A stretch of DNA of 64,000 nucleotides from Aliiruegeria sabulilitoris. GTDB lineage: Bacteria; Pseudomonadota; Alphaproteobacteria; Rhodobacterales; Rhodobacteraceae. The stretch is from NCBI RefSeq assembly GCF_001558155.1, contig NZ_LOAS01000002.1, positions 372,001-436,000 of the forward strand, written 5' to 3'. Of this stretch, positions 8,456 through 16,459 are shown in pieces; within the stretch, counting starts at the first letter, position 1, and each line of letters opens with the position of its first letter. Position numbers and translations under genes: made by a program. The notes beneath the pieces were generated by a model. That model was not told the DNA's origin, searched no databases, and was given only the letters and a program-made list of their open reading frames with translations.

Positions 8456-8512
8456 GTGAAATTTCCTTTGACAATTTCACGAAGGCCCATGAAATTTTTT
8501 TCACAAATTTCA
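8456..8512. promoter_or_regulatory. Two palindromic operators upstream of the XRE-cupin regulator
   Basis: GTGAAATT-N9-AATTTCAC spans 8456-8480 with perfect 8-base arms. TGAAATTT-N7-AAATTTCA spans 8490-8512, also with perfect 8-base arms. Their centres are about 33 bases apart, close to three helical turns. A TTGACA sequence at 8468-8473 lies inside the first palindrome, so a repressor bound there could block a promoter. The regulator start is at 8530. Confidence 0.7.
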
Positions 8513-8529
8513 CGGACGCTCTCATCGCC

Positions 8530-9087
8530 ATGGACGACGCCAACACCCTCGGACGCGACCTGCGCGCGCTGCGCAGCTCCCGCAAGATGACGCTGGAGGA
8601 GCTTGCCGCACGGCTCGATCGCTCTGTTGGCTGGTTGAGCCAGGTCGAGCGCGACATCTCCACGCCGCGCATGTCGGACCTTCGCGAGATCGCCGATGTG
8701 TTCGGCGTTCCGCTTTCGCTGCTCTTCGGCAATGCCGACGCGCCGGAGCAGGAACAGGGCCGCATCGTGCGCGCCACCGCCCGTCGGGTGATGGGCGAGG
8801 CGGATATGGGGCTGGTGGAGACACTCATCTCGCCCGATCTCACGGATAGCTTCGAGGTGATCCACTCGACCTTTCAACCCGGCTCTCGCCGCGCCAAGCC
8901 CATTTCACGCCCGACCCAGGAAGTCGCCTACCTCGTCTCGGGCAAGCTCGACATCTGGCTCGATGAAGACCCCTTCACACTCAAATCCGGTGATTCATTT
9001 CGCATCCGCGAGCAGTCCTACCGCTGGGCCAACCCCTATTCCGAACCTGCCATTGCAATCTGGGTGATTTCACCCCCCGTCTACTGA
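8530..9087 (+). CDS. XRE-family regulator with C-terminal cupin domain
   Basis: A 185-residue regulator. Residues 8-65 are an XRE/Cro helix-turn-helix (LRALRSSRKMTLEELAARLD, then GWLSQVERDISTPRMSDL). Residues about 105-180 form a small cupin sensor domain. The ATG at 8530 starts a normal family N-terminus; longer in-frame starts would run back through the twin palindromes at 8456-8512. The gene stops 10 bases before the first FAD oxidoreductase and probably heads that operon. Regulators of this type often sit beside amine, polyamine or amino-acid catabolic genes and repress them until a substrate binds the cupin. The inducer here is unknown but is probably a methylated amine. Confidence 0.85.
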   Translation: MDDANTLGRDLRALRSSRKMTLEELAARLDRSVGWLSQVERDISTPRMSDLREIADVFGVPLSLLFGNADAPEQEQGRIVRATARRVMGEADMGLVETLISPDLTDSFEVIHSTFQPGSRRAKPISRPTQEVAYLVSGKLDIWLDEDPFTLKSGDSFRIREQSYRWANPYSEPAIAIWVISPPVY

Positions 9088-9097
9088 GGAAACGCGC

Positions 9098-11539
9098 ATG
9101 TCCCTTCCCTCCACCGCTCGTGTCGTCATCATAGGCGGCGGCGTTGTCGGCGTCTCCACGCTCTATCACCTCGCCAAGGCAGGCTGGACGGATTGCGTCC
9201 TGCTGGAAAAGAACGAGTTGACGGCTGGCTCCACATGGCACGCTGCAGGCAACTGCCCGAGCTTCTCCGCGTCGTGGTCGGTGATGAACATGCAGCGCTA
9301 CGGGCTTGAGCTGTATACCGGGCTTGCCGAGGCCACGGGCTATCCGATCAACTACAATGTCACCGGCTCCGTCCGGCTCGCCCATTCCGACCAGCGCATG
9401 CTGGAATTCGAGAAAGTCGCCGGCATGGGGCGTTACCAGGGGATCGAGATGCGGATCTGCTCCCCCGAGGAGCTTCTGGAATACCACCCCTTCATGGAGA
9501 CCCACGATCTCGCCGGTGGCCTATGGGACCCGGTCGATGGCGATATCGATCCGTCCCAGCTGACACAGGCCATGGCCACGGGCGCGCGCGCGCTCAGCGC
9601 CCATGTCGAGCGCTTTTGCCCGGTCATCGGTGTCAGCCGCCAGAATGGCGAGTGGATCGTGCATACCGACAAGGGCGACGTGCGTTGCGAATATGTTGTG
9701 AACGCCGCAGGGTATTATGCCCAGAAGGTCTCCGAATGGTTCGTGCCCTTTGGCGGACGGCAGGCCCCTGCTGCGGTCATGGCGCACCAGTTCTTCCTGA
9801 CCGAGGAGATCCCGGAGCTGAAGGCATGGACGCAGGAAAAGGGCCACAAACTGCCGATCCTGCGCGACGTCGACAGCTCCTATTACCTGCGGCAGGACAC
9901 GTTCAGCCTCAATCTCGGTCCCTATGAACGGACCTGCAAATCGCATTGGAACACGCCGGACGACCCCTTCCCCGAGGATTTCTCCTTCCAGCTTTACCCC
10001 GACGATTTCGACCGGATCGAGTGGCATATCGAGGACGCCATGGCGCGCGTACCGATCCTTGGCAGCCAGGGCGTGCAGCGCAATATCAACGGCCCTATCC
10101 CCTATGCGCCCGATGGAAACCCGATGATTGGCCCGATGCCGGGCGTGCCGAACGCGTTCGAGGCGCATAGCTTTACTTTCGGCATCGCGCAGGGCGGCGG
10201 TGCGGGCAAGGTGGCCGCGGAATGGATCATGCATGGCATGACCGAATGGGACATGTGGTCCTGCGATCCGCGTCGCTACACCGATTACACTGACCCGCAG
10301 TATTGCATCGACAAGGCCATGGAGATCTATGGCAACGAATACGCGATGCATTTCCCGCATCACGCCTGGCCGGCGGCGCGGGATCGCAAGCTGTCGCCCG
10401 TCCACGACAAGGTCGTCGAACTTGGCGGCCAGATGGGCGCCTATAACGGCTGGGAGCGGGCGAACTGGTTCGCGCAGCCGGGCGACAACACCTCCGAGGA
10501 GGCCACGCAGACTTGGAACCGCTCCGGCCCCTGGCAGATCCGGATCAGGGAGGAATGCGAGGCCGTCCGCGACGGCGTTGGAGTGCTGGATCTGCCGGGC
10601 TTCTCCCGCTTTTCCCTATCGGGCGAAGGGACCGCCGAATGGCTACGAGGCAAGATTGCGGGATCTCTGTGCAAAATTGGCCGGATGACGCTGGCCTATT
10701 TCCCGGACACGCGCGGACGGATCCTGACCGAGATATCGGTGCTTCGGCATGGCGAAGACGAGTTTACCCTGATCACCGCCGCGGCAGCACAGTGGCATGA
10801 TTACGAATTGCTGCGAAAGGATCTGCCCGAGGGGCTGTCGCTCGTGGACCGCACGAAGGAGCTTTCCACACTCATCGTGACCGGGCCGAAATCGCGCGAA
10901 TTGCTTGCCGCCATCGCCGAGGCGGACCTGCAATCGGGCTGGCTCACCCACCAACAGGCCACCGTCGCGGGCAAGCCGGCGATGCTGGTGCGGGTGTCCT
11001 TTGCCGGCGAGCTTGGCTGGGAGATTCATGCCAGCTTCGACGACATGCCGACAATCTATGACGCGGTTCTGGCCGGTGGCGCCAAGCCATTTGGCATGTA
11101 CGCGCTCAACTCCCTGCGATTGGAAAAGGGGTATCGGACCTGGAAGGGAGATTTGTCGACCGATTACACGCTCTTCGAGGGCGGACTGGACCGTTTCGTC
11201 AAGCTCGACAAGCCGCAGGATTTTCCCGGCAAGGCGGCACTGACGGCCGAGAAACAGCAGGGCGTCAAGAAGCGCTTCGTCCAGATGATCGTCGAGGCCG
11301 GTGCATATGATGCGCCCTACATGTCGACCGTCTGGCACGGCGACACAGTGGTGGGCGAGACGACTTCGGGCGACTGGGGCTACCGGGTGGGGGCCTCCAT
11401 CGCCTTCGGGACGGTGCGGTCCGATCTGGCCGAACCGGGCACGGTGCTTGAGATCGAGATCTTCGGGCAACGTTGCAAGGCCGTCGTCCAGCCCGATCAA
11501 CCTCTTTGGGATCCGGAAAACACACGTCTCCGGGCCTGA
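9098..11539 (+). CDS. FAD-dependent oxidoreductase with GcvT-like domain (dimethylglycine/sarcosine dehydrogenase family), copy 1
   Basis: An 813-residue two-part enzyme. Residues 8-400 form a DAO-type FAD domain with the dinucleotide motif VVIIGGGVVGVSTLYHLAKAG. His48 in STWHAAG aligns with the histidine that binds FAD covalently in dimethylglycine dehydrogenase. The second half (about 430-813) is a GcvT-like aminomethyltransferase domain that passes the oxidised methyl group to tetrahydrofolate. The enzyme probably demethylates an N-methylated amine such as dimethylglycine or sarcosine in the cytoplasm. The start has GAGGAA 8 bases upstream. It is followed by an MttB homologue and a second enzyme of identical length. 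After TWHAAG it reads NCPSF where the second copy reads LIAQL, so the substrates may differ. Confidence 0.85.
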   Translation: MSLPSTARVVIIGGGVVGVSTLYHLAKAGWTDCVLLEKNELTAGSTWHAAGNCPSFSASWSVMNMQRYGLELYTGLAEATGYPINYNVTGSVRLAHSDQRMLEFEKVAGMGRYQGIEMRICSPEELLEYHPFMETHDLAGGLWDPVDGDIDPSQLTQAMATGARALSAHVERFCPVIGVSRQNGEWIVHTDKGDVRCEYVVNAAGYYAQKVSEWFVPFGGRQAPAAVMAHQFFLTEEIPELKAWTQEKGHKLPILRDVDSSYYLRQDTFSLNLGPYERTCKSHWNTPDDPFPEDFSFQLYPDDFDRIEWHIEDAMARVPILGSQGVQRNINGPIPYAPDGNPMIGPMPGVPNAFEAHSFTFGIAQGGGAGKVAAEWIMHGMTEWDMWSCDPRRYTDYTDPQYCIDKAMEIYGNEYAMHFPHHAWPAARDRKLSPVHDKVVELGGQMGAYNGWERANWFAQPGDNTSEEATQTWNRSGPWQIRIREECEAVRDGVGVLDLPGFSRFSLSGEGTAEWLRGKIAGSLCKIGRMTLAYFPDTRGRILTEISVLRHGEDEFTLITAAAAQWHDYELLRKDLPEGLSLVDRTKELSTLIVTGPKSRELLAAIAEADLQSGWLTHQQATVAGKPAMLVRVSFAGELGWEIHASFDDMPTIYDAVLAGGAKPFGMYALNSLRLEKGYRTWKGDLSTDYTLFEGGLDRFVKLDKPQDFPGKAALTAEKQQGVKKRFVQMIVEAGAYDAPYMSTVWHGDTVVGETTSGDWGYRVGASIAFGTVRSDLAEPGTVLEIEIFGQRCKAVVQPDQPLWDPENTRLRA

Positions 11540-11575
11540 ACCGCAACCGATGCCCTCCAGCGCGAAGAGGTGAGC

Positions 11576-13120
11576 ATGACCGAAACTCCAACCCGCCGCC
11601 GTTCCGGGGGCCGTGCCGCGAGAACAGCCGCACGGGCCCAAAAGCTCCACGCCGATATCCGGCCCGTTCGCCCCGGCCTTCCGGGCGGGCAGTACAGGCC
11701 GCTATCGGACGCAGATGCCTTGCGCATTCACGAGGCGGCGCTGAGTGCGCTTGAACAGATCGGCTTTGCCAAGGCGCCGCCCTCGGCGGTCGGAATCCTG
11801 ACCGGCGCGGGGGCCGATATGGGACCGGATGGCCGCATCCGCTTCCCGCGTGCGCTGGTCGAGGACATGCTGGTCAAGGCCAGCCGCGGCATCACCCTGC
11901 ATGGCCGCGACCCGGCCTATGACCTCCACCTGGAAGGGACCAACACCCATTACGGCACAGCAGGTGCGGCCGTTCACATGGTGGACCCCTTCACCGGCAG
12001 CTATCGCGATCCGGAAATGCAGGATCTTTATGATGCCGCGCGACTGGTGCAGGCGCTCGACAATGTGCATTTCCTTCAACGCCCGGTTGTCTGCCGGGAA
12101 TTCACGGATAATGCGGAGCTGGACCTGCACACGCTCTATGCGGCCTGCGCGGGAACGACGAAACATATCGGCACCTCCTTTACCGAAGCCGCCAATGTGC
12201 CGGCTTGCATCGAGATGCTGCACGAAATCGCGGGCGGAGAGGCCGCATGGCGGGAGCGGCCCTTCGTCTCCAATTCCAACTGCTTCGTGGTGCCCCCTTT
12301 CACCTTTGCCGAGGAAAGCTGCGAGGTGATGGAAACCTGCATCCGTGCGGGCATGCCGGTGCTGTTGCTCTCGGCCGGACAGGCCGGGGCGACGGCCCCC
12401 GCGCCCATCGCCACGGCCGTGGTACAGGCGGTGGCGGAATGCCTCGCGGGTGTCGTCTACGTCAACGCGCTAGCACCCGGGCACACGGCCATCTTCGGCA
12501 CATGGCCATTCGTCTCCGACCTGCGCACCGGGGCAATGTCGGGCGGGTCGGGCGAACAGGCCCTGCTGACAGCCGCCTGCGCCCAGATGCACCAGTTCTA
12601 CGGCCTGCCCGGCGGCGCCGCCGCAGGTATCGCCGATTCCAAGCTGCCAGACATGCAGGCAGGCTGGGAGCAGGCCATTTCCAATGTCATGGCCGGGCTT
12701 TCAGGGCTCAACATGATCTATGAAGCGGCCGGAATGCATGCATCGCTCATGGGTTTCTGCCTTGAAAGCCTCGTGCTTGGAAATGACCTGCTCGGGCAGG
12801 TGCAGCGCTGCGTGCGCGGGGTCGATGTCCGGGACGAATACGTCTCCATCGACGTCATGAAATCGGTGATCCTTGACGGGCCGGGCCATTACCTCGGCCA
12901 TGCACAGACGCTGCGTTTGATGCAGACCGAGTACATTTACCCCGAGCTTGCCGACCGCTCCTCGCCCAAGGAATGGGTCGAGAAAGGCCAGCCGATGCTG
13001 CTCGACCGTGCGCGCCGGCGCAAGGAGGAGATCCTTGGCCGGGATGGGCACATGTTCGCCCCCGATCTGGAAGCCCGGCTTCGGGACAAATTCGCCTTGC
13101 GGCCATTGAGACGGGAGTGA
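11576..13120 (+). CDS. MttB-family methyltransferase (trimethylamine/betaine methyltransferase-like, non-pyrrolysine)
   Basis: A 514-residue member of the MttB superfamily with conserved segments such as NTHYGTAGAAVHMVDPFTG, VNALAPGHTAIFGTWPF and SGGSGEQALL. True trimethylamine methyltransferases carry pyrrolysine at an in-frame TAG. This gene has no such codon, so it belongs to the larger non-pyrrolysine group that acts on quaternary amines such as glycine betaine. Those enzymes normally pass the methyl group to a corrinoid protein, but no corrinoid-binding gene is near. I chose the ATG at 11576 because GAGG precedes it; GTG at 11570 is also possible. It lies between two dimethylglycine-dehydrogenase-like genes, which could oxidise its product. 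Confidence 0.8.
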   Translation: MTETPTRRRSGGRAARTAARAQKLHADIRPVRPGLPGGQYRPLSDADALRIHEAALSALEQIGFAKAPPSAVGILTGAGADMGPDGRIRFPRALVEDMLVKASRGITLHGRDPAYDLHLEGTNTHYGTAGAAVHMVDPFTGSYRDPEMQDLYDAARLVQALDNVHFLQRPVVCREFTDNAELDLHTLYAACAGTTKHIGTSFTEAANVPACIEMLHEIAGGEAAWRERPFVSNSNCFVVPPFTFAEESCEVMETCIRAGMPVLLLSAGQAGATAPAPIATAVVQAVAECLAGVVYVNALAPGHTAIFGTWPFVSDLRTGAMSGGSGEQALLTAACAQMHQFYGLPGGAAAGIADSKLPDMQAGWEQAISNVMAGLSGLNMIYEAAGMHASLMGFCLESLVLGNDLLGQVQRCVRGVDVRDEYVSIDVMKSVILDGPGHYLGHAQTLRLMQTEYIYPELADRSSPKEWVEKGQPMLLDRARRRKEEILGRDGHMFAPDLEARLRDKFALRPLRRE

Positions 13121-13255
13121 CCCCATGGCGGACATCGTTCCGCTCAGCGGCTGCTGCGAGGTTTGCCCCGAACATATCGCCGAACGTGCCCGTCGCCTGT
13201 ACGCGACCGGCCACAGGATTGTCTGAGGGCCCGTGGCCCGCACAAGGAGACTCGA

Positions 13256-15697
13256 ATGGACATCCCCTCCAAAGCCCGCGTCGTTATTGTCGGCGGCGGC
13301 ATCGTAGGCGCGTCCGTCGCCTATCACCTGACCAAGCTCGGCTGGACAGACGTCGTACTGCTGGACCGCAAGCAGTTCTGCTCCGGCACGACATGGCACG
13401 CCGCCGGCCTGATCGCGCAGCTGCGCGCGACACAGAACATGACGCGGCTGGCGAAATACTCGCAGGAACTCTACGGCGAGTTGGAGGCCGAGACCGGCAT
13501 GGCGACGGGCTTCCGCCGCGTGGGCTCGATTACCGTGGCGCTGACCGTGGAACGGCACGAGGAGATCCTGCGGCAGGCTTCCATGGCCCGCGCTTTCGGG
13601 GTCGACGTGGAGCCGATCTCCACCTCCGAGGTAAAGGCCCGTTATGAGCATCTGAACTGCGACGACGTGGTGGGCGGTGTCTACCTGCCCAAGGATGGCC
13701 AGGGCGATCCGTCCAACATCACGTTGGCAATGATGCGCGGCGCCAAGACGCGCGGCGCGGTGGTTTGCGAGCATGTCAAGGTGACTGGCATGGCGAAGAC
13801 CGGCCGCCGGATAACGAGCGTCTCATGGGAAAGCGCGGAAGGATCGGGCGCGATCGACTGCGAGCACGTGGTCAATTGCGGCGGCATGTGGGGCCACGAG
13901 GTCGGGCGGATGGCGGGCACCAATGTGCCGCTGCATGCATGCGAGCATTTCTATATCGTTTCGGACAAGATCCCGGGCCTTTCGCAGTTGCCAGTCCTGC
14001 GCGTGCCGGATGAATGCGCCTATTACAAGGAGGATGCCGGGTCGATCATGCTGGGCGCCTTCGAGCCAAACGCCAAGCCCTGGGGGATGAAAGGCATCCC
14101 CGAGGATTTCCAGTTCGACCAGCTTCCGGATGATTTTGACCACTTCGAGCCGATCCTGGAATGGGCCGTCAACCGGATGCCGATGCTGGCCGAGGCCGGC
14201 ATCCAGACCTTTTTCAACGGCCCCGAGAGCTTTACGCCGGACGATGCCTATCACCTCGGCCTCTGCCCGGAGATGGACAATGTCTGGGTCGCCGCCGGTT
14301 TCAACTCGGTGGGCATCCAGTCCGCTGGCGGCGCCGGAATGGCGCTGGCCGAATGGATGGAGACGGGGCAGAAGCCCTTCGATCTGGGCGATGTGGACAT
14401 CTCCCGCATGCAACCGTTTCAGGGCAACAAGCATTACCTCTTCGAGCGCTCCAAGGAGACGCTTGGCCTGCTTTATGCCGACCACTTCCCCTATCGCCAG
14501 AAGGCCACAGCGCGCGGCGTTCGGCGCACGCCGCTGCATGAGCACCTGAAGGCGCGCGGAGCGGTTTTCGGCGAGCTGGCCGGCTGGGAGCGGGCGAACT
14601 GGTTTGCCGACGAGGGGCAGGAGCGGGAATACCGTTATAGCTGGAAGCGGCAGAATTGGTTCGAGAATTCGGCGCGCGAGCACAAGGCGGTGCGAGAGAA
14701 TGTCGGCATCTACGACATGTCCTCCTTCGGCAAGCTGCGGGTGGAGGGGCCGGATGCGGAGGCATTTCTGAACTACGTGGGCGGCGGGAATTACGCGGTG
14801 CCGGTGGGCAAGATCGTCTATACACAACTTCTGAACGAGCGGGCCGGGATCGAGGCGGATGTGACGGTCACGCGCCTGAGCGAGACGGCCTATCTCGTCG
14901 TCACACCGGCCGCGACCCGGCTGGCCGACGAGACATGGCTGCGCCGGCATGTTGGCGATTTCCGGGTGGTGATCACCGATGTGACGGCCGGCGAGGCGGT
15001 CATGGCGGTGATGGGGCCTGCGTCGCGCGCGCTGTTGCAGGCCGTCTCGCCCAACGACTTCTCCAATGCGGTGAACCCGTTTGGCACCGCGCAGGAGATC
15101 GAGATCGGCATGGGGCTCGCGCGGGTGCACCGGGTGACCTATGTGGGCGAGCTTGGTTGGGAAATCTATACCACCACCGAAATGGCAGGCCATGTCTTCG
15201 AGACGCTGATGCAGGCGGGCGAGGGCATGGGCGCGAAGCTCTGCGGCATGCACATGATGGATTCCTGCCGGATCGAGAAGGCTTTTCGCCATTTCGGTCA
15301 TGACATCACCAGCGAGGACCATGTGCTGGAGGCCGGCCTAGGCTTCGCCGTGGCCAAGGACAAGCCCGACTACATTGGCCGCGCCGCAGTGGAGCGCAGG
15401 CGCGAGCAAGGCCTGCAGCGCCGGATGGTGCAGTTCCTGCTGAAAGATCCCGAACCGCTGCTGTATCATGCCGAGCCGATCCTGAGGGATGGCGAAGTGG
15501 TCGGCTATCTGAGCAGCGGAAATTACGGTCATACACTCGGCGGGGCGGTTGGAATGGGGTATGTCCCCTGCCCTGGCGAGAAGCCGGCCGAGCTTCTGTC
15601 CTCCAGTTTCGAGATCGAGGTCGCTGGAAGGCGTGTCCAGGCTGAAGCCTCGCTCAGGCCCTTGTATGATCCGGCATCCGAAAGGGTCAAAGCCTGA
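13256..15697 (+). CDS. FAD-dependent oxidoreductase with GcvT-like domain (dimethylglycine/sarcosine dehydrogenase family), copy 2
   Basis: An 813-residue paralogue of the enzyme encoded at 9098-11539, with the same architecture. It has an FAD-binding motif (VVIVGGGIVGASVAYHL), a covalent-FAD-type histidine at the same position (His48 in TTWHAAGL), and a C-terminal GcvT-like folate domain with MDSCRIEKAFRHFGHDIT. The ATG at 13256 is preceded by AAGGAGA; longer in-frame starts have no comparable site. Its closest overall pattern is to dimethylglycine or sarcosine dehydrogenases. Together with MttB and copy 1 it could strip methyl groups one by one from betaine-type compounds, feeding one-carbon units to folate. 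Exact substrates are not determined by the sequence. Confidence 0.86.
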   Translation: MDIPSKARVVIVGGGIVGASVAYHLTKLGWTDVVLLDRKQFCSGTTWHAAGLIAQLRATQNMTRLAKYSQELYGELEAETGMATGFRRVGSITVALTVERHEEILRQASMARAFGVDVEPISTSEVKARYEHLNCDDVVGGVYLPKDGQGDPSNITLAMMRGAKTRGAVVCEHVKVTGMAKTGRRITSVSWESAEGSGAIDCEHVVNCGGMWGHEVGRMAGTNVPLHACEHFYIVSDKIPGLSQLPVLRVPDECAYYKEDAGSIMLGAFEPNAKPWGMKGIPEDFQFDQLPDDFDHFEPILEWAVNRMPMLAEAGIQTFFNGPESFTPDDAYHLGLCPEMDNVWVAAGFNSVGIQSAGGAGMALAEWMETGQKPFDLGDVDISRMQPFQGNKHYLFERSKETLGLLYADHFPYRQKATARGVRRTPLHEHLKARGAVFGELAGWERANWFADEGQEREYRYSWKRQNWFENSAREHKAVRENVGIYDMSSFGKLRVEGPDAEAFLNYVGGGNYAVPVGKIVYTQLLNERAGIEADVTVTRLSETAYLVVTPAATRLADETWLRRHVGDFRVVITDVTAGEAVMAVMGPASRALLQAVSPNDFSNAVNPFGTAQEIEIGMGLARVHRVTYVGELGWEIYTTTEMAGHVFETLMQAGEGMGAKLCGMHMMDSCRIEKAFRHFGHDITSEDHVLEAGLGFAVAKDKPDYIGRAAVERRREQGLQRRMVQFLLKDPEPLLYHAEPILRDGEVVGYLSSGNYGHTLGGAVGMGYVPCPGEKPAELLSSSFEIEVAGRRVQAEASLRPLYDPASERVKA

Positions 15698-15856
15698 GCG
15701 GCTTGAGGCGTTTCGCCTGCGGACGCAGGCGACCGGGGGCCGGGGGCCGGGGCAATCCCCGAAGGTGAGCGCAAACGAGCAAGGTTGTGACTGCCAAGTT
15801 CCTTCCTTCCGAAGGTTTAAACCCAGTTGTCACGATTTTTCAGATGTTCTCTTGCA

Positions 15857-15881
15857 GAATGATACAATTCATGTGTCATTC
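15857..15881. promoter_or_regulatory. Palindrome immediately upstream of the Lrp-family gene
   Basis: GAATGATAC at 15857-15865 and GTGTCATTC at 15873-15881 form an inverted repeat with 8 of 9 matching positions around a 7-base AT-rich centre. It ends 5 bases before the start codon. A site here would suit autorepression by the Lrp-type protein. Confidence 0.5.
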
Positions 15882-15886
15882 GATCC

Positions 15887-16351
15887 ATGAAACAGAAGAA
15901 CCTCGATCATATAGACCGCGACATCCTGCGGAGCCTCCAGCGGGATGCATCACTTTCGCAACGGGATCTGGCCGACAGGGTCGGCATTTCTCAGAATGCC
16001 TGCTGGCGCCGCCTGAAAGCCCTGAATGAAAGCGGGATCCTGCAAGGTTCGACCGCGCGGGTGGACCGCAAGGCACTCGGGCTGGGACTTGTCGTCTTTG
16101 TCATGCTGCGCACGCGGCACCATTCGGTCGACTGGCTGGAGGCCTTTCGCCGCCATGTTCAGACGATCCCGGAAGTCATCGATTTCTTTCGGATCGGCGG
16201 CGATTACGACTACCTGCTCAAGGTCGTGACCGAATCCATGGAGAGCTACGATTCCGTCTACCAGCGACTCATCGCCGGGGTCGAGCTCGACTCGGTGACG
16301 TCCTATTTTGCAATGGAGGCAATTTCCGAGCAAAGACCGCTCCCGTTGTGA
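15887..16351 (+). CDS. Lrp/AsnC-family transcriptional regulator
   Basis: A 154-residue Lrp-type protein. The N-terminal helix-turn-helix reads LDHIDRDILRSLQRDASLSQ then LADRVGISQNACWRRLKAL. The C-terminal RAM ligand-binding domain carries IPEVIDFFRIGGDYDYLLKV. Members form octamers and respond to amino acids or small ligands. The gene lies between the methylated-amine operon and the malonyl-CoA decarboxylase gene, both on the same strand, and could act on either. A palindrome overlaps its own leader. The ligand cannot be predicted. Confidence 0.9.
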   Translation: MKQKNLDHIDRDILRSLQRDASLSQRDLADRVGISQNACWRRLKALNESGILQGSTARVDRKALGLGLVVFVMLRTRHHSVDWLEAFRRHVQTIPEVIDFFRIGGDYDYLLKVVTESMESYDSVYQRLIAGVELDSVTSYFAMEAISEQRPLPL

Positions 16352-16459
16352 TACCCGCACGGTGCATTCGTCCCATGACATGGCTGGGGGATGAATGCCG
16401 CCACCTGCCGCGCTAAGTTCTGAGCATAGCCGACCACTTTCGGCAGCAAGGAGTCATTC

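Noticed and set aside
13823-15322. Minus-strand frame of 499 codons opposite the second FAD oxidoreductase
   Set aside because: Antisense shadow of a clear dimethylglycine-dehydrogenase-like gene.
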